A stretch of DNA of 64,000 nucleotides from Dyadobacter sandarakinus (GCF_016894445.1 NZ_CP056775.1:1800001-1864000); one strand, 5' to 3'; shown: positions 17,143 through 26,820, numbered from the stretch's first letter. Translations and numbers: made by a program. The notes: generated from the letters alone by a model not told the origin.

Positions 17143-19932
17143 ATGAAGTACATTTTACGAAAAACGCAATTGTCCGCAATTGCTTTGCTATGGTCGCTCG
17201 GGATGGTAAGCGCGCAGGATGCCACCGTGAGCGGTATTGTGAGGGAGGGACAGGAGGTACTTCCCGGCGCTTCGGTGTTTGTGCAGGGTGGTGGTGAGGG
17301 TGTTATTACCAATGCCGACGGTACCTACTCGCTTACTTTACCTGCCGGTACCTATGTTATCACGGCCAGCTTTACCGGCCTCACACCCGAACAGCATCCT
17401 GTAACAGTACAGGCCGGGCAGGCACTCACATTGAACTTTGACCTGCAAACCACTTCCCTCAACGAGCTGGTGGTGCTGGGTTCCAGGGGAGAGGCTCGCT
17501 CGCAGCTGGATACGCCAGTACCCGTGGATGTGATTGATGTAAAAAACCTGATCAGGGATGTCGGACAGGTCAGCCTGAACCAGATCCTCAATTATGTTGC
17601 TCCCTCGTTCAACTCCAATACGCAGGTTCTGGGAGACGGTACCGACCATATTGATCCTGCGTCGCTCCGCGGGCTCGGGCCGGATCAGGTACTTGTGCTG
17701 GTCAATGGAAAACGCCGGCATACCACTTCACTGATCAACATCAACGGTACTTTCGGCAAAGGATCTGTGGGTACCGACCTGAATGCGATACCTACGTCGT
17801 CCATCAAGCGCATTGAAATCCTGCGTGACGGAGCTTCGGCCCAATATGGCTCGGATGCCATCGCGGGTGTGCTGAACATTATCCTCGAAGACAATGTGAG
17901 CGAACTGCGGGCAAGTGTCACTGCCGGCGGATATGCTTCCAGGAATTCAGAAGATAACATCGACGGCGAAACGGTGCAAGCCAATGTGAACTACGGCTTG
18001 CCGCTGGGTACGAAAGGCGGGTTCTTCAATCTTGCAGGCTCATTTGATTTCCGCAATCCGACCAACCGGATGAAGGAGTTTACGGGTGTCATCTTTTCGG
18101 ATTACAACAATCCGGCTCTGTACCCGAGCCCGACCGGCGCGGATATTACCAATGCCGAACTCGAACGCAGGGGTATGTCCCGCTCGGACTTTACGTCCAG
18201 GATCGGCCAGGCTGCGGCACGCGGGGGCGCGATTTCATTTAACAGCGCGGTACCCCTTGCCAATGAGGCAGAGATATATGCTTTCGGCGGACTGAATTAC
18301 CGGCACGGAGAGTCTGCCGCATTTCGTCGCATGCCGGCCCAGCTGACGCAGAACATTGCGGAAATATATCCGCTCGGCTACCTGCCGCTGATCGTTACCG
18401 ACAACTACGACCAATCCCTGGCTACCGGTATACGCGGGAAAGTTGGCAAATGGAATGCAGACCTGAGCAATACCTTCGGACGCAACCAGATCGACTTTGC
18501 GACAGCGAACTCACTGAATGCCTCGCTGCTGAAAGCCTCTCCTACCCGCTTCACCGATGGCGGCTACCGGTTTACACAGAATACCACTAATCTGGACATC
18601 AACCGCAATTTTGAAAATGTCCTGAGTGGACTGAACGTGGCATTCGGGGCCGAGCACCGGTATGAAAACTACCAGATCGTGGAAGGTGAAGAAAAATCGT
18701 GGGGAGATTACGGACGCGCCATCAAAGTTGGCGTGGGTTCAAATGGAGCCGATATCCTGATTCCGAGCCTCACCGGTAACATCTTTACCCTCAAAGCCGC
18801 AAACGGCAGCAATTATGCCGGTGGCGCACAAGCCTTCCCTGGCTTCCGGCCGGAGAACGCGATCGACGTTTCCCGGACATCCGTAGGCCTGTACACCGAC
18901 CTCGCGCTGGACATTACCGACAAGTGGCTTGTAGACGGGGCAGTACGTTTTGAAAACTACTCGGACTTCGGCTCAACATGGAACTGGAAACTTGCGACAC
19001 GCTACAAAATCGGGGAAAACTTCGCACTCCGGGCTGCCGCAAGTACGGGCTTCCGTGCACCTTCCCTGCACCAGCGTTATTTCAGTGCCACTTCCAGCCT
19101 ATTTGTGGAAGGACAAATTATCCAGTCGGGCACATTTACCAATGAAAGCCGGCCCGCAAAGCTGCTGGGCATTCCGGAGCTGAAACAGGAAACTTCCGTC
19201 AATTACAGTGCCGGGTTTACAGGAAGCTTTGGTAAATTCAAGCTTACGGTAGACGGATATTACATCCGCATCAACAACCGGATTGTGTATACCGGGCAGT
19301 TCAGCGGCAGCAATGCAGCCACTGCCACCGACCAGGACCGCGAAATATATGAGCTGCTTTCGCAGGCCAATGCGCAAACCGCGCGCTTTTTTGCCAACGC
19401 CATTGATACGGAGACCCGCGGTATTGACGCGGTACTTACATACAGTGAACGATTTGGCAAATCGCGCTTCCGGGCCGACCTCTCAGGTACATTTGTAAAG
19501 ACCAACATTGCAGGAAATGTAAAAGCCTCGCCCCTGCTGGCCGGAAAAGAAAACAGCTATTTTGACCGTTCAAGCAGAATTTACCTGGAATCGGCAGTGC
19601 CGCGCGTGAAGAGTAACCTGACACTCACCTACAACATCAGCAAGTTCGGCGTGTTCCTGCGGAACGTGTATTTCGGGCCGGTGAATGCGGCTACCAATGT
19701 GGAAGCCGATGCACAAACGTTCGGATCCAAGGTGATTACCGACCTGGCGCTGAGCTATGATATTTCAAAAGCGGTACGGTTTACGATCGGGGCCAATAAC
19801 CTGCTGGACGTTTACCCGGACGAGACCATCGGAGGGAACCGCGGGGCCGGATACTTCATCTATTCGCGCACGGGCCAGCAATTTGGTTTCAACGGACGAT
19901 TCGCTTTTGCCCGTCTTAACCTGACGCTATAA
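17143..19932 (+). CDS. TonB-dependent outer membrane receptor (non-SusC type)
   Basis: This 929-residue receptor would take up an unknown ligand such as a siderophore, cofactor or small oligomer across the outer membrane. A signal peptide ends near VSAQDA (about residue 25). A carboxypeptidase D-like domain follows (GIVREGQEVLPGASVFVQGG, GVITNADGTYSLTLPAG), then a plug with SLRGLGPDQVLVLVNGKRRH and EILRDGASAQYGSDAIAGVLN, and a long barrel with the conserved RAAASTGFRAPSLHQRYFS block. It has no SusD partner and lacks the SusC GYGTQKK signature. The ATG at 17143 is used; an ATG five bases earlier is closed at once by an out-of-frame stop. A strong terminator follows. Confidence 0.9.
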   Translation: MKYILRKTQLSAIALLWSLGMVSAQDATVSGIVREGQEVLPGASVFVQGGGEGVITNADGTYSLTLPAGTYVITASFTGLTPEQHPVTVQAGQALTLNFDLQTTSLNELVVLGSRGEARSQLDTPVPVDVIDVKNLIRDVGQVSLNQILNYVAPSFNSNTQVLGDGTDHIDPASLRGLGPDQVLVLVNGKRRHTTSLININGTFGKGSVGTDLNAIPTSSIKRIEILRDGASAQYGSDAIAGVLNIILEDNVSELRASVTAGGYASRNSEDNIDGETVQANVNYGLPLGTKGGFFNLAGSFDFRNPTNRMKEFTGVIFSDYNNPALYPSPTGADITNAELERRGMSRSDFTSRIGQAAARGGAISFNSAVPLANEAEIYAFGGLNYRHGESAAFRRMPAQLTQNIAEIYPLGYLPLIVTDNYDQSLATGIRGKVGKWNADLSNTFGRNQIDFATANSLNASLLKASPTRFTDGGYRFTQNTTNLDINRNFENVLSGLNVAFGAEHRYENYQIVEGEEKSWGDYGRAIKVGVGSNGADILIPSLTGNIFTLKAANGSNYAGGAQAFPGFRPENAIDVSRTSVGLYTDLALDITDKWLVDGAVRFENYSDFGSTWNWKLATRYKIGENFALRAAASTGFRAPSLHQRYFSATSSLFVEGQIIQSGTFTNESRPAKLLGIPELKQETSVNYSAGFTGSFGKFKLTVDGYYIRINNRIVYTGQFSGSNAATATDQDREIYELLSQANAQTARFFANAIDTETRGIDAVLTYSERFGKSRFRADLSGTFVKTNIAGNVKASPLLAGKENSYFDRSSRIYLESAVPRVKSNLTLTYNISKFGVFLRNVYFGPVNAATNVEADAQTFGSKVITDLALSYDISKAVRFTIGANNLLDVYPDETIGGNRGAGYFIYSRTGQQFGFNGRFAFARLNLTL

Positions 19933-19958
19933 TCCAGAGTATGAAGGTCATTTAATAC

Positions 19959-19993
19959 AAAAGCCCGTTTATCAGTAGATAAACGGGCTTTTT
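19959..19993. terminator. bidirectional Rho-independent terminator
   Basis: AAAAGCCCGTTTATC (19959-19973) pairs perfectly over 15 bp with GATAAACGGGCTTTT (19978-19992) around a 4-nt loop, with T runs on both strands. It serves the rightward receptor gene and the leftward gene at 20047. Confidence 0.92.
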
Positions 19994-20046
19994 ATATGGA
20001 ATGCATTCTGGCTTAACGTAAATCATCAGTTAAAGTAGCTGATCTG

Positions 20047-20526
20047 CTACTCATCTGATTTCGATTTCAGGCTTTGCTTGGAATCATTGTTCTGATAATT
20101 ACCGGTAAAGCCTGTGTGATTTTTCGTGTTCCTTTCAGACGATCCGCTTCCTTCTTTCACAGTTACATCCGGCTCGGTCATGTTCTTTCTGCGAATTTCT
20201 ATGGCTTCGCGTGAGTGCGTCATAGACTTGGAATCCTCATTCTCGGAGTACCGGCCTACATCGTTCGCGTTTTTGTGAGATTCACCGCCGGGCCTGGTGG
20301 CACCATCCCCCGCTGTGGTTTTCTGGGCCTGCTGTAATGGCTGGCCGCCGCCTTTGTCACCATTGGTCTTCGTCGCAGAACCGCCCCCCGGCTTGGTGGC
20401 ACCCGGAGTTTCCTTCCGGCTGTCTGTATTGGATTGGCCTGTGGCATTGGAAGCACTGCTTTGGGCGTATGATACCGTGGCAGCGCTCAACATAGCAGCT
20501 ACGGCAAAGATGATCGACTTTTTCAT
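20047..20526 (-). CDS. secreted low-complexity hydrophilic protein
   Basis: I do not recognise a family. The 159-residue product has a clear signal peptide (MKKSIIFAVAAMLSAATVSYAQ, cleaved after AQ at about 22 residues; motif AAMLSAATVSYAQ). The mature part is strongly hydrophilic and probably disordered: it is rich in Gly, Ser, Thr, Asn, Lys and Asp, with repeated GGG clusters (KPGGGSATK, DKGGGQ, TRPGGES) and no cysteine. It is likely periplasmic or extracellular. It is convergent with the receptor gene through the shared terminator and is transcribed away from the response regulator. Confidence 0.65.
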   Translation of the reverse strand: MKKSIIFAVAAMLSAATVSYAQSSASNATGQSNTDSRKETPGATKPGGGSATKTNGDKGGGQPLQQAQKTTAGDGATRPGGESHKNANDVGRYSENEDSKSMTHSREAIEIRRKNMTEPDVTVKEGSGSSERNTKNHTGFTGNYQNNDSKQSLKSKSDE

Positions 20527-20842
20527 GTTACTTGCTTTTAGTTTTGATGAATGATATCGCGATTGTTTTTCTAAAACTATGCCAGTCCACGTTCCTTCCT
20601 GCTTTAATCAGGTTCAATACCCTGTTTACCTCTAAAACAATATGCTTGTCTGAGGTTAAGAAACTGCATTGAAAATCTAAAAGGAAGATATTTTCTGCTG
20701 AGAATGTACCCTTATCAATTCACTTTCTTTGGTTGGTTTGGAGTCAGTAAAAAGCAGGTTTTAGGCTTGCGGCAATCGCAGGAAAAAAGCAACATCTGTG
20801 GTATGATTTTTAACGGATGTTCACTTTTTTATTACCAGTGAC
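20527..20842. promoter_or_regulatory. divergent intergenic region with candidate promoter for the receiver gene
   Basis: This 316-bp stretch has no convincing gene. On the + strand TTTG (20737-20740), a 21-bp spacer and TAGGCTTG (20762-20769) give a Bacteroidota-type promoter one base off the TAnnTTTG consensus, about 75 bp before the receiver start. No good match was seen on the - strand for the secreted protein. Confidence 0.4.
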
Positions 20843-21286
20843 ATGAAAAAACAAATCTATATTATAGATGACAATCCCGACTATCATTTTCTAATGTATA
20901 CGCTGCTGAGAAAGCGCGTTCCGGCTCATTCACTTTCAATGTTTGAGAACGGGCAGTCTGCGTACCGGCACCTTAATTCATTGCTGATAAGAAAGGATTA
21001 TGATCAGTTTCCCGAAATGATGATCATTGATCTGAAAATGGAAGGTATGGCCGGTCAGCAGCTTCTCCGGCTGCTGAAACATCCCGAAAGTGAATTTTAC
21101 CCGTTTTTTGCGGAGCGCCCGATCATTATCATGAGTGCAGAAACGAGTGAGGCCAAAATCCGTAAATGTTACCAGGAAGGTGCCGACGCGTACGTGATCA
21201 AACCATTCACATTACAGGAAACCCAGGACGTGCTCGACCGGATCTGCAGGTTCTGGCTGGATAAGGACAATGTACAGACTTACTGA
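20843..21286 (+). CDS. single-domain response regulator (CheY-like receiver)
   Basis: This 147-residue cytoplasmic protein is a receiver domain without an output domain. The acidic pair is Asp9/Asp10 (YIIDDNPDY), the phospho-acceptor Asp63 (MIIDLKMEG), the switch residue Ser98 (MSAET) and the conserved Lys120 (VIKPF). It most likely relays phosphate to or from a partner kinase; no kinase lies beside it. The nearest gene is a convergent BLUF photoreceptor 78 bp away. Confidence 0.88.
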   Translation: MKKQIYIIDDNPDYHFLMYTLLRKRVPAHSLSMFENGQSAYRHLNSLLIRKDYDQFPEMMIIDLKMEGMAGQQLLRLLKHPESEFYPFFAERPIIIMSAETSEAKIRKCYQEGADAYVIKPFTLQETQDVLDRICRFWLDKDNVQTY

Positions 21287-21364
21287 TCCCTGCCCCCCGG
21301 AGGAAAGCATTTCAACTATCCTGCATGGTATACCAGGGATGCGGTACAGGGGCATTTTCCCGTA

Positions 21365-21781
21365 TCAGTTCCGGTGATTATTGATGTAGAAATTTTTGAT
21401 CAAGGAAAGCGTTTTGCCGGTCAGATCACGTTTATGCGGATTATCAATAGCCGGAAAAGCAGCCTTCAGCTCGCCCATATCCTTGCTGGTCATGGTCGAA
21501 TATCCCATGGACCATTTCTGAAAGGAACGGTCAGGCACCATGCCCGCAAACAACCGTGTGACCTGTGTATGCCGGTGGTCACGCAGGATCCTTCTGAATG
21601 TGTCCATCACTGTTTCTTCAGCCCCTTCGAGCACCTGGATGATATTGCCATTGCAATACAACAGTACGCCCGTAATATCCTTCTCTGAATTATTAAGTCT
21701 GCTTTTGGAAATAATGCTTTCCAGTTCTTCATCGGCCAGCAAACCGGATGACGAACTTACATAGACAATCGAATAAACCAT
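21365..21781 (-). CDS. BLUF-domain blue-light sensor
   Basis: This 138-residue protein is a short BLUF flavoprotein that binds FAD and reports blue light. All key residues are present with the exact spacing of AppA: Tyr7, Asn31, Gln49 (NIIQVLEG), Trp90 and Met92 (KWSMGY) match AppA Tyr21, Asn45, Gln63, Trp104 and Met106. There is no enzymatic output domain; about 40 residues follow the core and probably form the cap helices. It must signal through a protein partner. It is divergent from the potassium operon and convergent with the receiver gene. Confidence 0.92.
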   Translation of the reverse strand: MVYSIVYVSSSSGLLADEELESIISKSRLNNSEKDITGVLLYCNGNIIQVLEGAEETVMDTFRRILRDHRHTQVTRLFAGMVPDRSFQKWSMGYSTMTSKDMGELKAAFPAIDNPHKRDLTGKTLSLIKNFYINNHRN

Positions 21782-22155
21782 ATACTAATGCTGCGTTCCG
21801 AAAAAAGATGAAGATAGCAACAATTCTACAATATACATCGGGATTGTTGCCTTTGTAAAGAAATACTAAATCCCGGCCAGCACGCATTACATCCACAAAT
21901 CTTTAACTGGAATGAGCGAAGTCCTATACCGTTTTTGATAAAACGCTTATCAAAATGATAGGGTTTATTTGGCAGGCATGCAAACCGGATTATGCCTAAA
22001 ACACTGAAAAACAAGCGATAAGGTTTACAGATGTTTTTGTGGTATGCCAATGGAACAGGTTGTTGAAAAAACAATTGCAATGAACCATCTTTTTTCAATC
22101 CATATGACCCGGACACGTGGCGATTTGCAGCACCATCTTTTAAAAATTTTGCCTT
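21782..22155. promoter_or_regulatory. divergent intergenic region between the BLUF gene and the kdp operon
   Basis: This 374-bp stretch must carry both promoters. No perfect TTTG-N19-21-TAnnTTTG match was found on either strand. It holds the palindrome described separately at 21933-21955. A 61-codon frame at 22044-22229 overlaps the better small ORF at 22156 and is not supported. Confidence 0.5.
21933..21955. promoter_or_regulatory. 9-bp perfect inverted repeat between BLUF and kdp
   Basis: TTTTGATAA (21933-21941) and TTATCAAAA (21947-21955) are exact inverted repeats separated by 5 bp. The site is about 150 bp from the BLUF start and 200 bp from the first kdp ORF, so it could be an operator acting on either gene. 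Confidence 0.45.
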
Positions 22156-22239
22156 ATGTTAACAATCCTCTTGCTGGCCGCGGGCTGCCTCTGCTTTGCC
22201 CTGTTTTACAAAACCATCACATTTTTTGAAAAAATCTGA
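22156..22239 (+). CDS. 27-residue single-helix membrane peptide upstream of kdpF
   Basis: The product reads MLTILLLAAGCLCFALFYKT followed by ITFFEKI and a stop. It is one hydrophobic helix with a short Phe-rich, positively charged end, built like KdpF but unlike it in sequence. It ends 4 bp before the kdpF ATG and all following genes are co-directional, so it is likely the first gene of the operon. The ATG lacks a Shine-Dalgarno site, as is usual in this group. I know no named family; whether it is translated is not proven by sequence. Confidence 0.6.
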   Translation: MLTILLLAAGCLCFALFYKTITFFEKI

Positions 22240-22243
22240 AATC

Positions 22244-22321
22244 ATGGCTGCATTGTTCATCGTCTCCCTTGCCGTGTTTAGCTACATGTGCTACGTGCTG
22301 ATCAAACCCGAAAAATTTTAA
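22244..22321 (+). CDS. kdpF: KdpF-like small subunit of the potassium-transporting ATPase
   Basis: This 25-residue peptide is one membrane helix ending in VLIKPEKF, matching the typical KdpF ending (LxxPERF). In the characterised complex KdpF sits in the membrane beside KdpA and stabilises KdpFABC. It lies 65 bp before kdpA and 4 bp after another tiny membrane ORF. Confidence 0.88.
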   Translation: MAALFIVSLAVFSYMCYVLIKPEKF

Positions 22322-22328
22322 TCTGATC

Positions 22329-22370
22329 GCATTCCGGGTTCGCCAGACAACTGCCGATAACCCGGAATGC
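22329..22370 (+). other. 12-bp perfect hairpin between kdpF and kdpA
   Basis: GCATTCCGGGTT (22329-22340) pairs perfectly with AACCCGGAATGC (22359-22370) around an 18-nt loop. No T run follows, and kdpA starts 16 bp later. It could be an RNA processing, stability or translation-control element rather than a terminator. Confidence 0.6.
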
Positions 22371-22386
22371 CATAAACCTCAAAAAA

Positions 22387-24072
22387 ATGAATACAGAAAT
22401 ACCAGGTGTCGTCGCCATGTACGCATTGACCATCCTGATGGCTGTCCCCTTCGGGAAGTACATCGCGAAGGTTTACGCAGGTGAAAAAACACTGCCCGAC
22501 ACCCTGCTCAATCCGCTTGAAAAACTCTTTTTCCGCCTCAGCGGCATCAACAGGGCTGCTGAAATGAACTGGAAGCAGCACATGGCTGCCCTGCTCACGA
22601 TCAACTTTGTGTGGTTCCTGCTCGGCATGTTCCTGCTCATGAACCAGAGCTGGCTGCCGCTGAACCCGGATGGAAATCCCAGCCAGACCGCCGACCTGGC
22701 CTTTAATACCACCATTTCATTTGTCGTCAACTGTAACCTGCAGCATTACTCCGGCGAGAGCGGCGTGAGCTATCTTTCCCAGCTGTTCCTGATGTTCCTA
22801 CACGTTGTGAGTGCCGGAACCGGTATGGCTGCTGCCGTGGTCCTCTTCATGGCTTTGAAAGAAAAAACCACGGACAAGCTCGGCAATTTTTACAACCTGC
22901 TGGTCATCTCCTGTACCCGTATCCTGCTTCCGGCGTCTGTTCTGGTAGCAATGATCCTGACGTTCAACGGTACGCCGATGACCTTCGAAGGCAAAAACAG
23001 CATGGTAACCATGCAGGGTGATACCGTGGGCGTGTCCACGGGACCGGTAGCTGCCTTTGTCGCCATCAAACACCTGGGAACCAATGGCGGTGGCTTTTAC
23101 GGGGCCAACTCGGCGCACCCGCTGGAAAATCCCAATTACCTGACCAATGCCGTCGAGATGATCTCGCAAATGATCATTCCGCTCGGGTTGATTTTTGCAA
23201 TGGGATTCTTTCTGAAGCGCAGGAAAATGGCCTGGATGATCTTTGGCGTCATGACCATCGGCTTTCTTGTCCTTTGTATCCCCACGGTGATCTGGGAAGT
23301 TCAGGGTAACCCGGCACTTGCCGCTACGGGCATCAACATGAATGCCGGGGCTATGGAAGGAAAAGAAACAAGGCTGGGTGCGGCAGCGTCGGGGTTCTGG
23401 AGTATAGCCACGACCGTTATTTCCACGGGCTCTGTGAATGCCATGCACGACAGCAGCATGCCCCTTTCCGGAATGATGCAGATGCTGGCCATGATGACCA
23501 ATGCATTTTACGGGGGATGTGGCGTGGGCATACTCAACTTTTTCGTGTTCATCATTCTGGCGGTCTTTATCAGCGGACTGATGGTAGGGCGGACCCCGGA
23601 GCTGCTGGGTAAAAAGATTGAAGGAAGGGAGATGAAAATCGCCATGATCGTTGCCTTGCTGCACCCTTTGCTGATCCTGGCCGGTACCGCCCTGGCTGCG
23701 GCATTTCCCGGGATTACGTCTGCCAACCTAAACAATCCCGGCTTCCACGGATTCAGTGAAATGCTGTACGAATACACTTCCTCGGCAGCCAACAATGGCA
23801 GCGGGTTTGAGGGATTGGGAGACAATAACCTCTGGTGGAACATCACAACCGGCTTCGTGCTCATCCTGTCCCGCTTTATCCCGATCATCGGGCCAGTGGC
23901 CATTGCAGGACTGCTGGCAGATAAGAAGTACGTTCCCGAAAGTGCAGGTACACTCCGGACAGACTCAGGCACTTTCGGTATGATGATCCTGGCCGTGATC
24001 TTTATCATCACTGCGCTCTCATTCTTCCCGTCGCTGACCCTGGGCCCTATTGCAGAGTATTTCAGCTTGTAG
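22387..24072 (+). CDS. kdpA: potassium-transporting ATPase subunit KdpA
   Basis: This 561-residue inner-membrane protein is the channel-like, K+-binding subunit of the high-affinity KdpFABC pump and belongs to the superfamily of K+ transporters. Selectivity-filter segments are visible at [13 protein letters not shown], the strongly conserved [25 protein letters not shown] and [13 protein letters not shown]. Length matches the family. It precedes kdpB by 83 bp. It would be made when external K+ is scarce. Confidence 0.97.
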   Translation: MNTEIPGVVAMYALTILMAVPFGKYIAKVYAGEKTLPDTLLNPLEKLFFRLSGINRAAEMNWKQHMAALLTINFVWFLLGMFLLMNQSWLPLNPDGNPSQTADLAFNTTISFVVNCNLQHYSGESGVSYLSQLFLMFLHVVSAGTGMAAAVVLFMALKEKTTDKLGNFYNLLVISCTRILLPASVLVAMILTFNGTPMTFEGKNSMVTMQGDTVGVSTGPVAAFVAIKHLGTNGGGFYGANSAHPLENPNYLTNAVEMISQMIIPLGLIFAMGFFLKRRKMAWMIFGVMTIGFLVLCIPTVIWEVQGNPALAATGINMNAGAMEGKETRLGAAASGFWSIATTVISTGSVNAMHDSSMPLSGMMQMLAMMTNAFYGGCGVGILNFFVFIILAVFISGLMVGRTPELLGKKIEGREMKIAMIVALLHPLLILAGTALAAAFPGITSANLNNPGFHGFSEMLYEYTSSAANNGSGFEGLGDNNLWWNITTGFVLILSRFIPIIGPVAIAGLLADKKYVPESAGTLRTDSGTFGMMILAVIFIITALSFFPSLTLGPIAEYFSL

Positions 24073-24155
24073 CGCCTGACTGCGGTTTTTTACAAAAATT
24101 CCAGAACATCAAAAACGAGTGCCGGAAGCGATATGCCGAAAGCCTCCACCATCCA

Positions 24156-26195
24156 ATGAAAAATCAAAATGCATCCTTGTTCCAAAGGGAGCTGGTGAAT
24201 GAAGCCCTGAAACAATCGTTCATCAAACTCAATCCCAGGATCCTGTTTCGTAACCCGGTCATGTTCACTGTCGAAATCGGCACGTTCGTGATGCTGGCAG
24301 TGTGTGTGTGGATCCTGGCTGGTGATACCACACAGGGCAGTTTTGCTTACAACTTTGTTGTCTTCCTGATCCTGTTGCTTACATTACTGTTTGCCAACTT
24401 CGCCGAAGCCATCGCTGAGGCAAGAGGAAAAGCCCAGGCCGACAGCCTGCGCAAAACGCGCGAGGAAACACCCGCAAAACGGGTCATCGAAAACAAGCCG
24501 GGCTTTTCCGTGGCAACTCAGCAGGTAATGTCGGCGGGGATGAAAAAAGGCGATATCTTCATCTGCGAAGCGGGCGACAACATCCCTACCGACGGGGAGA
24601 TCATCGAAGGACTGGCCACCATTGATGAGAGTGCCATCACAGGCGAGTCGGCACCCGTAATCCGTGAGGCAGGAGGTGATAAAAGCAGCGTAACCGGCGG
24701 CACCAGGGTATTATCGGACAAGATCAAGGTGATGGTCACGACCGCTCCCGGTGAAAGTTTTCTCGACAAAATGATCGCGCTGGTAGAAGGTGCAAGCCGG
24801 CAGAAAACGCCCAACGAAATTGCCCTCACGATTCTGCTGGCAGGATTTACGCTCGTATTTGTGATTGTCTGCGTGACATTAAAGCCTTTTGCCGATTTCG
24901 CCAATACGCCCATCACCATCGCTGCATTTATCTCGCTTTTTGTTTGTCTTATCCCTACGACCATCGGAGGTTTGCTCTCGGCCATCGGGATAGCCGGTAT
25001 GGACCGTGCGCTTCGTGCCAATGTGATTACCAAATCGGGCAAAGCCGTGGAAACTGCCGGGGATATCGACGTGCTGCTGCTGGATAAAACGGGTACGATC
25101 ACCATTGGAAACCGGAAAGCAACGCATTTTCATGCCGCCAGAGGAATAACCGACAATCACTTTATCAAAGCAGCGGTCCTGAGCTCGGTAGCGGACGAGA
25201 CGCCCGAAGGAAAGTCTATCCTTGAACTGGCCAATGCCACACCGGCTACCTACCAGGTAGCCGACCCCACCTTCATCCGTTTCACGGCCGAAACCCGCAG
25301 CTCGGGCATCGACTTTGAAGGAACACGTATCCGTAAAGGAGCCTTCGACTCGATCAGGAACCTGGTGATCCAGGCCGGCAACCACTTCCCGCCGGAGACG
25401 GAGGAACAGGTAAAAACGATTTCGAGCAATGGAGGCACCCCGCTCGTGGTTTCCGAAAACGAGCGCGTACTGGGTGTGGTAGAGTTGCAGGATATCATCA
25501 AACCCGGCATCAGCGAGCGATTCGAGCGGCTCCGCAAGATGGGCGTCAAAACCGTGATGGTGACGGGAGACAATCCACTGACTGCCAGATTCATCGCAGA
25601 AAAAGCTGGCGTGGACGACTTCATCGCCGAGGCCCGGCCCGAAGACAAGATGAACTACATCAGGAAAGAACAGGAAGGCGGCAAGCTCGTGGCCATGATG
25701 GGTGACGGTACCAATGATGCCCCTGCCCTCGCCCAGGCGGATGTGGGTGTGGCGATGAACAGCGGTACCCAGGCCGCCAAGGAAGCCGGCAACATGGTAG
25801 ATCTCGACAACGATCCTACCAAGCTGATTGAGATCGTAGAAATCGGCAAGCAGCTGCTGATGACGCGGGGCACGCTCACGACCTTCTCCATTGCAAATGA
25901 TGTTGCCAAATACTTCGCCATTATTCCGGCTTTGTTCATTGCAAGCATTCCTGCCTTGCAGGGCCTGAACATCATGCGGCTGAGCACCCCTGAAAGTGCG
26001 ATCCTGTCGGCAGTGATCTTCAATGCAATCATCATTCCCTTCCTGATCCCGCTTGCACTGAAAGGCGTGGCCTACAAGCCCATCGGAGCCAGTGCCCTGC
26101 TGAGACGAAACCTGCTGATCTACGGTCTGGGAGGCGTGCTGATTCCCTTCGCGGGCATCAAGGTCATTGACCTGCTGGTGAGTATCTGGATTTAA
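24156..26195 (+). CDS. kdpB: potassium-transporting ATPase subunit KdpB (P-type ATPase)
   Basis: This 679-residue protein is the ATP-hydrolysing subunit of KdpFABC. The actuator motif TGES is at residues 162-165, the phosphorylated aspartate is Asp310 in DKTGTIT, and [18 protein letters not shown] carries the hinge aspartates. The membrane motif [20 protein letters not shown] is conserved as in other KdpB proteins. The start ATG gives the usual amphipathic KdpB N terminus. kdpC begins 23 bp later. Confidence 0.97.
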   Translation: MKNQNASLFQRELVNEALKQSFIKLNPRILFRNPVMFTVEIGTFVMLAVCVWILAGDTTQGSFAYNFVVFLILLLTLLFANFAEAIAEARGKAQADSLRKTREETPAKRVIENKPGFSVATQQVMSAGMKKGDIFICEAGDNIPTDGEIIEGLATIDESAITGESAPVIREAGGDKSSVTGGTRVLSDKIKVMVTTAPGESFLDKMIALVEGASRQKTPNEIALTILLAGFTLVFVIVCVTLKPFADFANTPITIAAFISLFVCLIPTTIGGLLSAIGIAGMDRALRANVITKSGKAVETAGDIDVLLLDKTGTITIGNRKATHFHAARGITDNHFIKAAVLSSVADETPEGKSILELANATPATYQVADPTFIRFTAETRSSGIDFEGTRIRKGAFDSIRNLVIQAGNHFPPETEEQVKTISSNGGTPLVVSENERVLGVVELQDIIKPGISERFERLRKMGVKTVMVTGDNPLTARFIAEKAGVDDFIAEARPEDKMNYIRKEQEGGKLVAMMGDGTNDAPALAQADVGVAMNSGTQAAKEAGNMVDLDNDPTKLIEIVEIGKQLLMTRGTLTTFSIANDVAKYFAIIPALFIASIPALQGLNIMRLSTPESAILSAVIFNAIIIPFLIPLALKGVAYKPIGASALLRRNLLIYGLGGVLIPFAGIKVIDLLVSIWI

Positions 26196-26218
26196 AACGC
26201 ATTTAAAAAAACAAAAAA

Positions 26219-26773
26219 ATGAAAACGAACATAATTCCCGCTATCCGGCTGACGATCGTGACCCTGGTGTTTTTCGGGGTGGTGTACCCGGCCCTGGTAT
26301 GGGCAGTAGCCCAGCTCGCACCCAATGCCGGACAAGGCGAAGTGGTGATTACCCATGGTAAAAAGTATTATGCAAACATTGGCCAGACATTTACAGAAGA
26401 CCGCTTTTTCAATGGTCGTCCATCGGCTGTGGGCTACAATGCAGCAGGTAGCGGCGGCAGCAACAAAGGTCCGTCCAACCCTGAGTACCTGGCGATGGTC
26501 CGGGCCCGCATCGACACTTTCCTGGTACATAATCCCGGTGTGACCAAAAAGGACATTCCCGTAGAGCTGGTGACGGCCAGCGGCAGCGGGCTCGACCCGG
26601 ATATATCGCCGGAAGCCGCCCGGATCCAGGTCAACCGGATTGCATCCGTTCGTAAAATACCTGTTGAACAAATCAGGCAGCTCATCGATGCCAATACCGA
26701 AAAACCACTGTTCGGATTGTTCGGGCCGGCGAAAGTCAATGTACTCAGCCTGAACATGGCACTCGAAAACTAA
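26219..26773 (+). CDS. kdpC: potassium-transporting ATPase subunit KdpC
   Basis: This 184-residue protein has one N-terminal membrane helix (LTIVTLVFFGVVYPALVWAV) and a periplasmic-side domain that helps couple KdpA and KdpB. Conserved KdpC blocks include FNGRPSAVGYNAAGSGGSN, LVTASGSGLDPDISPEAA and VNRIASVRKI. The length is normal. A GC-rich hairpin follows the stop and separates it from the porin gene. Confidence 0.96.
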   Translation: MKTNIIPAIRLTIVTLVFFGVVYPALVWAVAQLAPNAGQGEVVITHGKKYYANIGQTFTEDRFFNGRPSAVGYNAAGSGGSNKGPSNPEYLAMVRARIDTFLVHNPGVTKKDIPVELVTASGSGLDPDISPEAARIQVNRIASVRKIPVEQIRQLIDANTEKPLFGLFGPAKVNVLSLNMALEN

Positions 26774-26780
26774 GGGAATG

Positions 26781-26820
26781 CCTTCCGGCTCCCACCGGCA
26801 GCGACGCGGGAACCGGAAGG
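26781..26820 (+). other. hairpin between kdpC and the porin gene
   Basis: CCTTCCGG (26781-26788) pairs with CCGGAAGG (26813-26820), and TCCC (26790-26793) with GGGA (26808-26811), with one C-A mismatch between the two blocks. The stem starts 7 bp after the kdpC stop and has no T run, so it may limit read-through or protect the kdpFABC message. Confidence 0.55.

Noticed and set aside
22044..22229. 61-codon + strand frame just upstream of kdpF
   Set aside because: It overlaps the 27-codon hydrophobic ORF in another frame, has mixed composition with no helix or domain, and is a poorer fit to the operon start.
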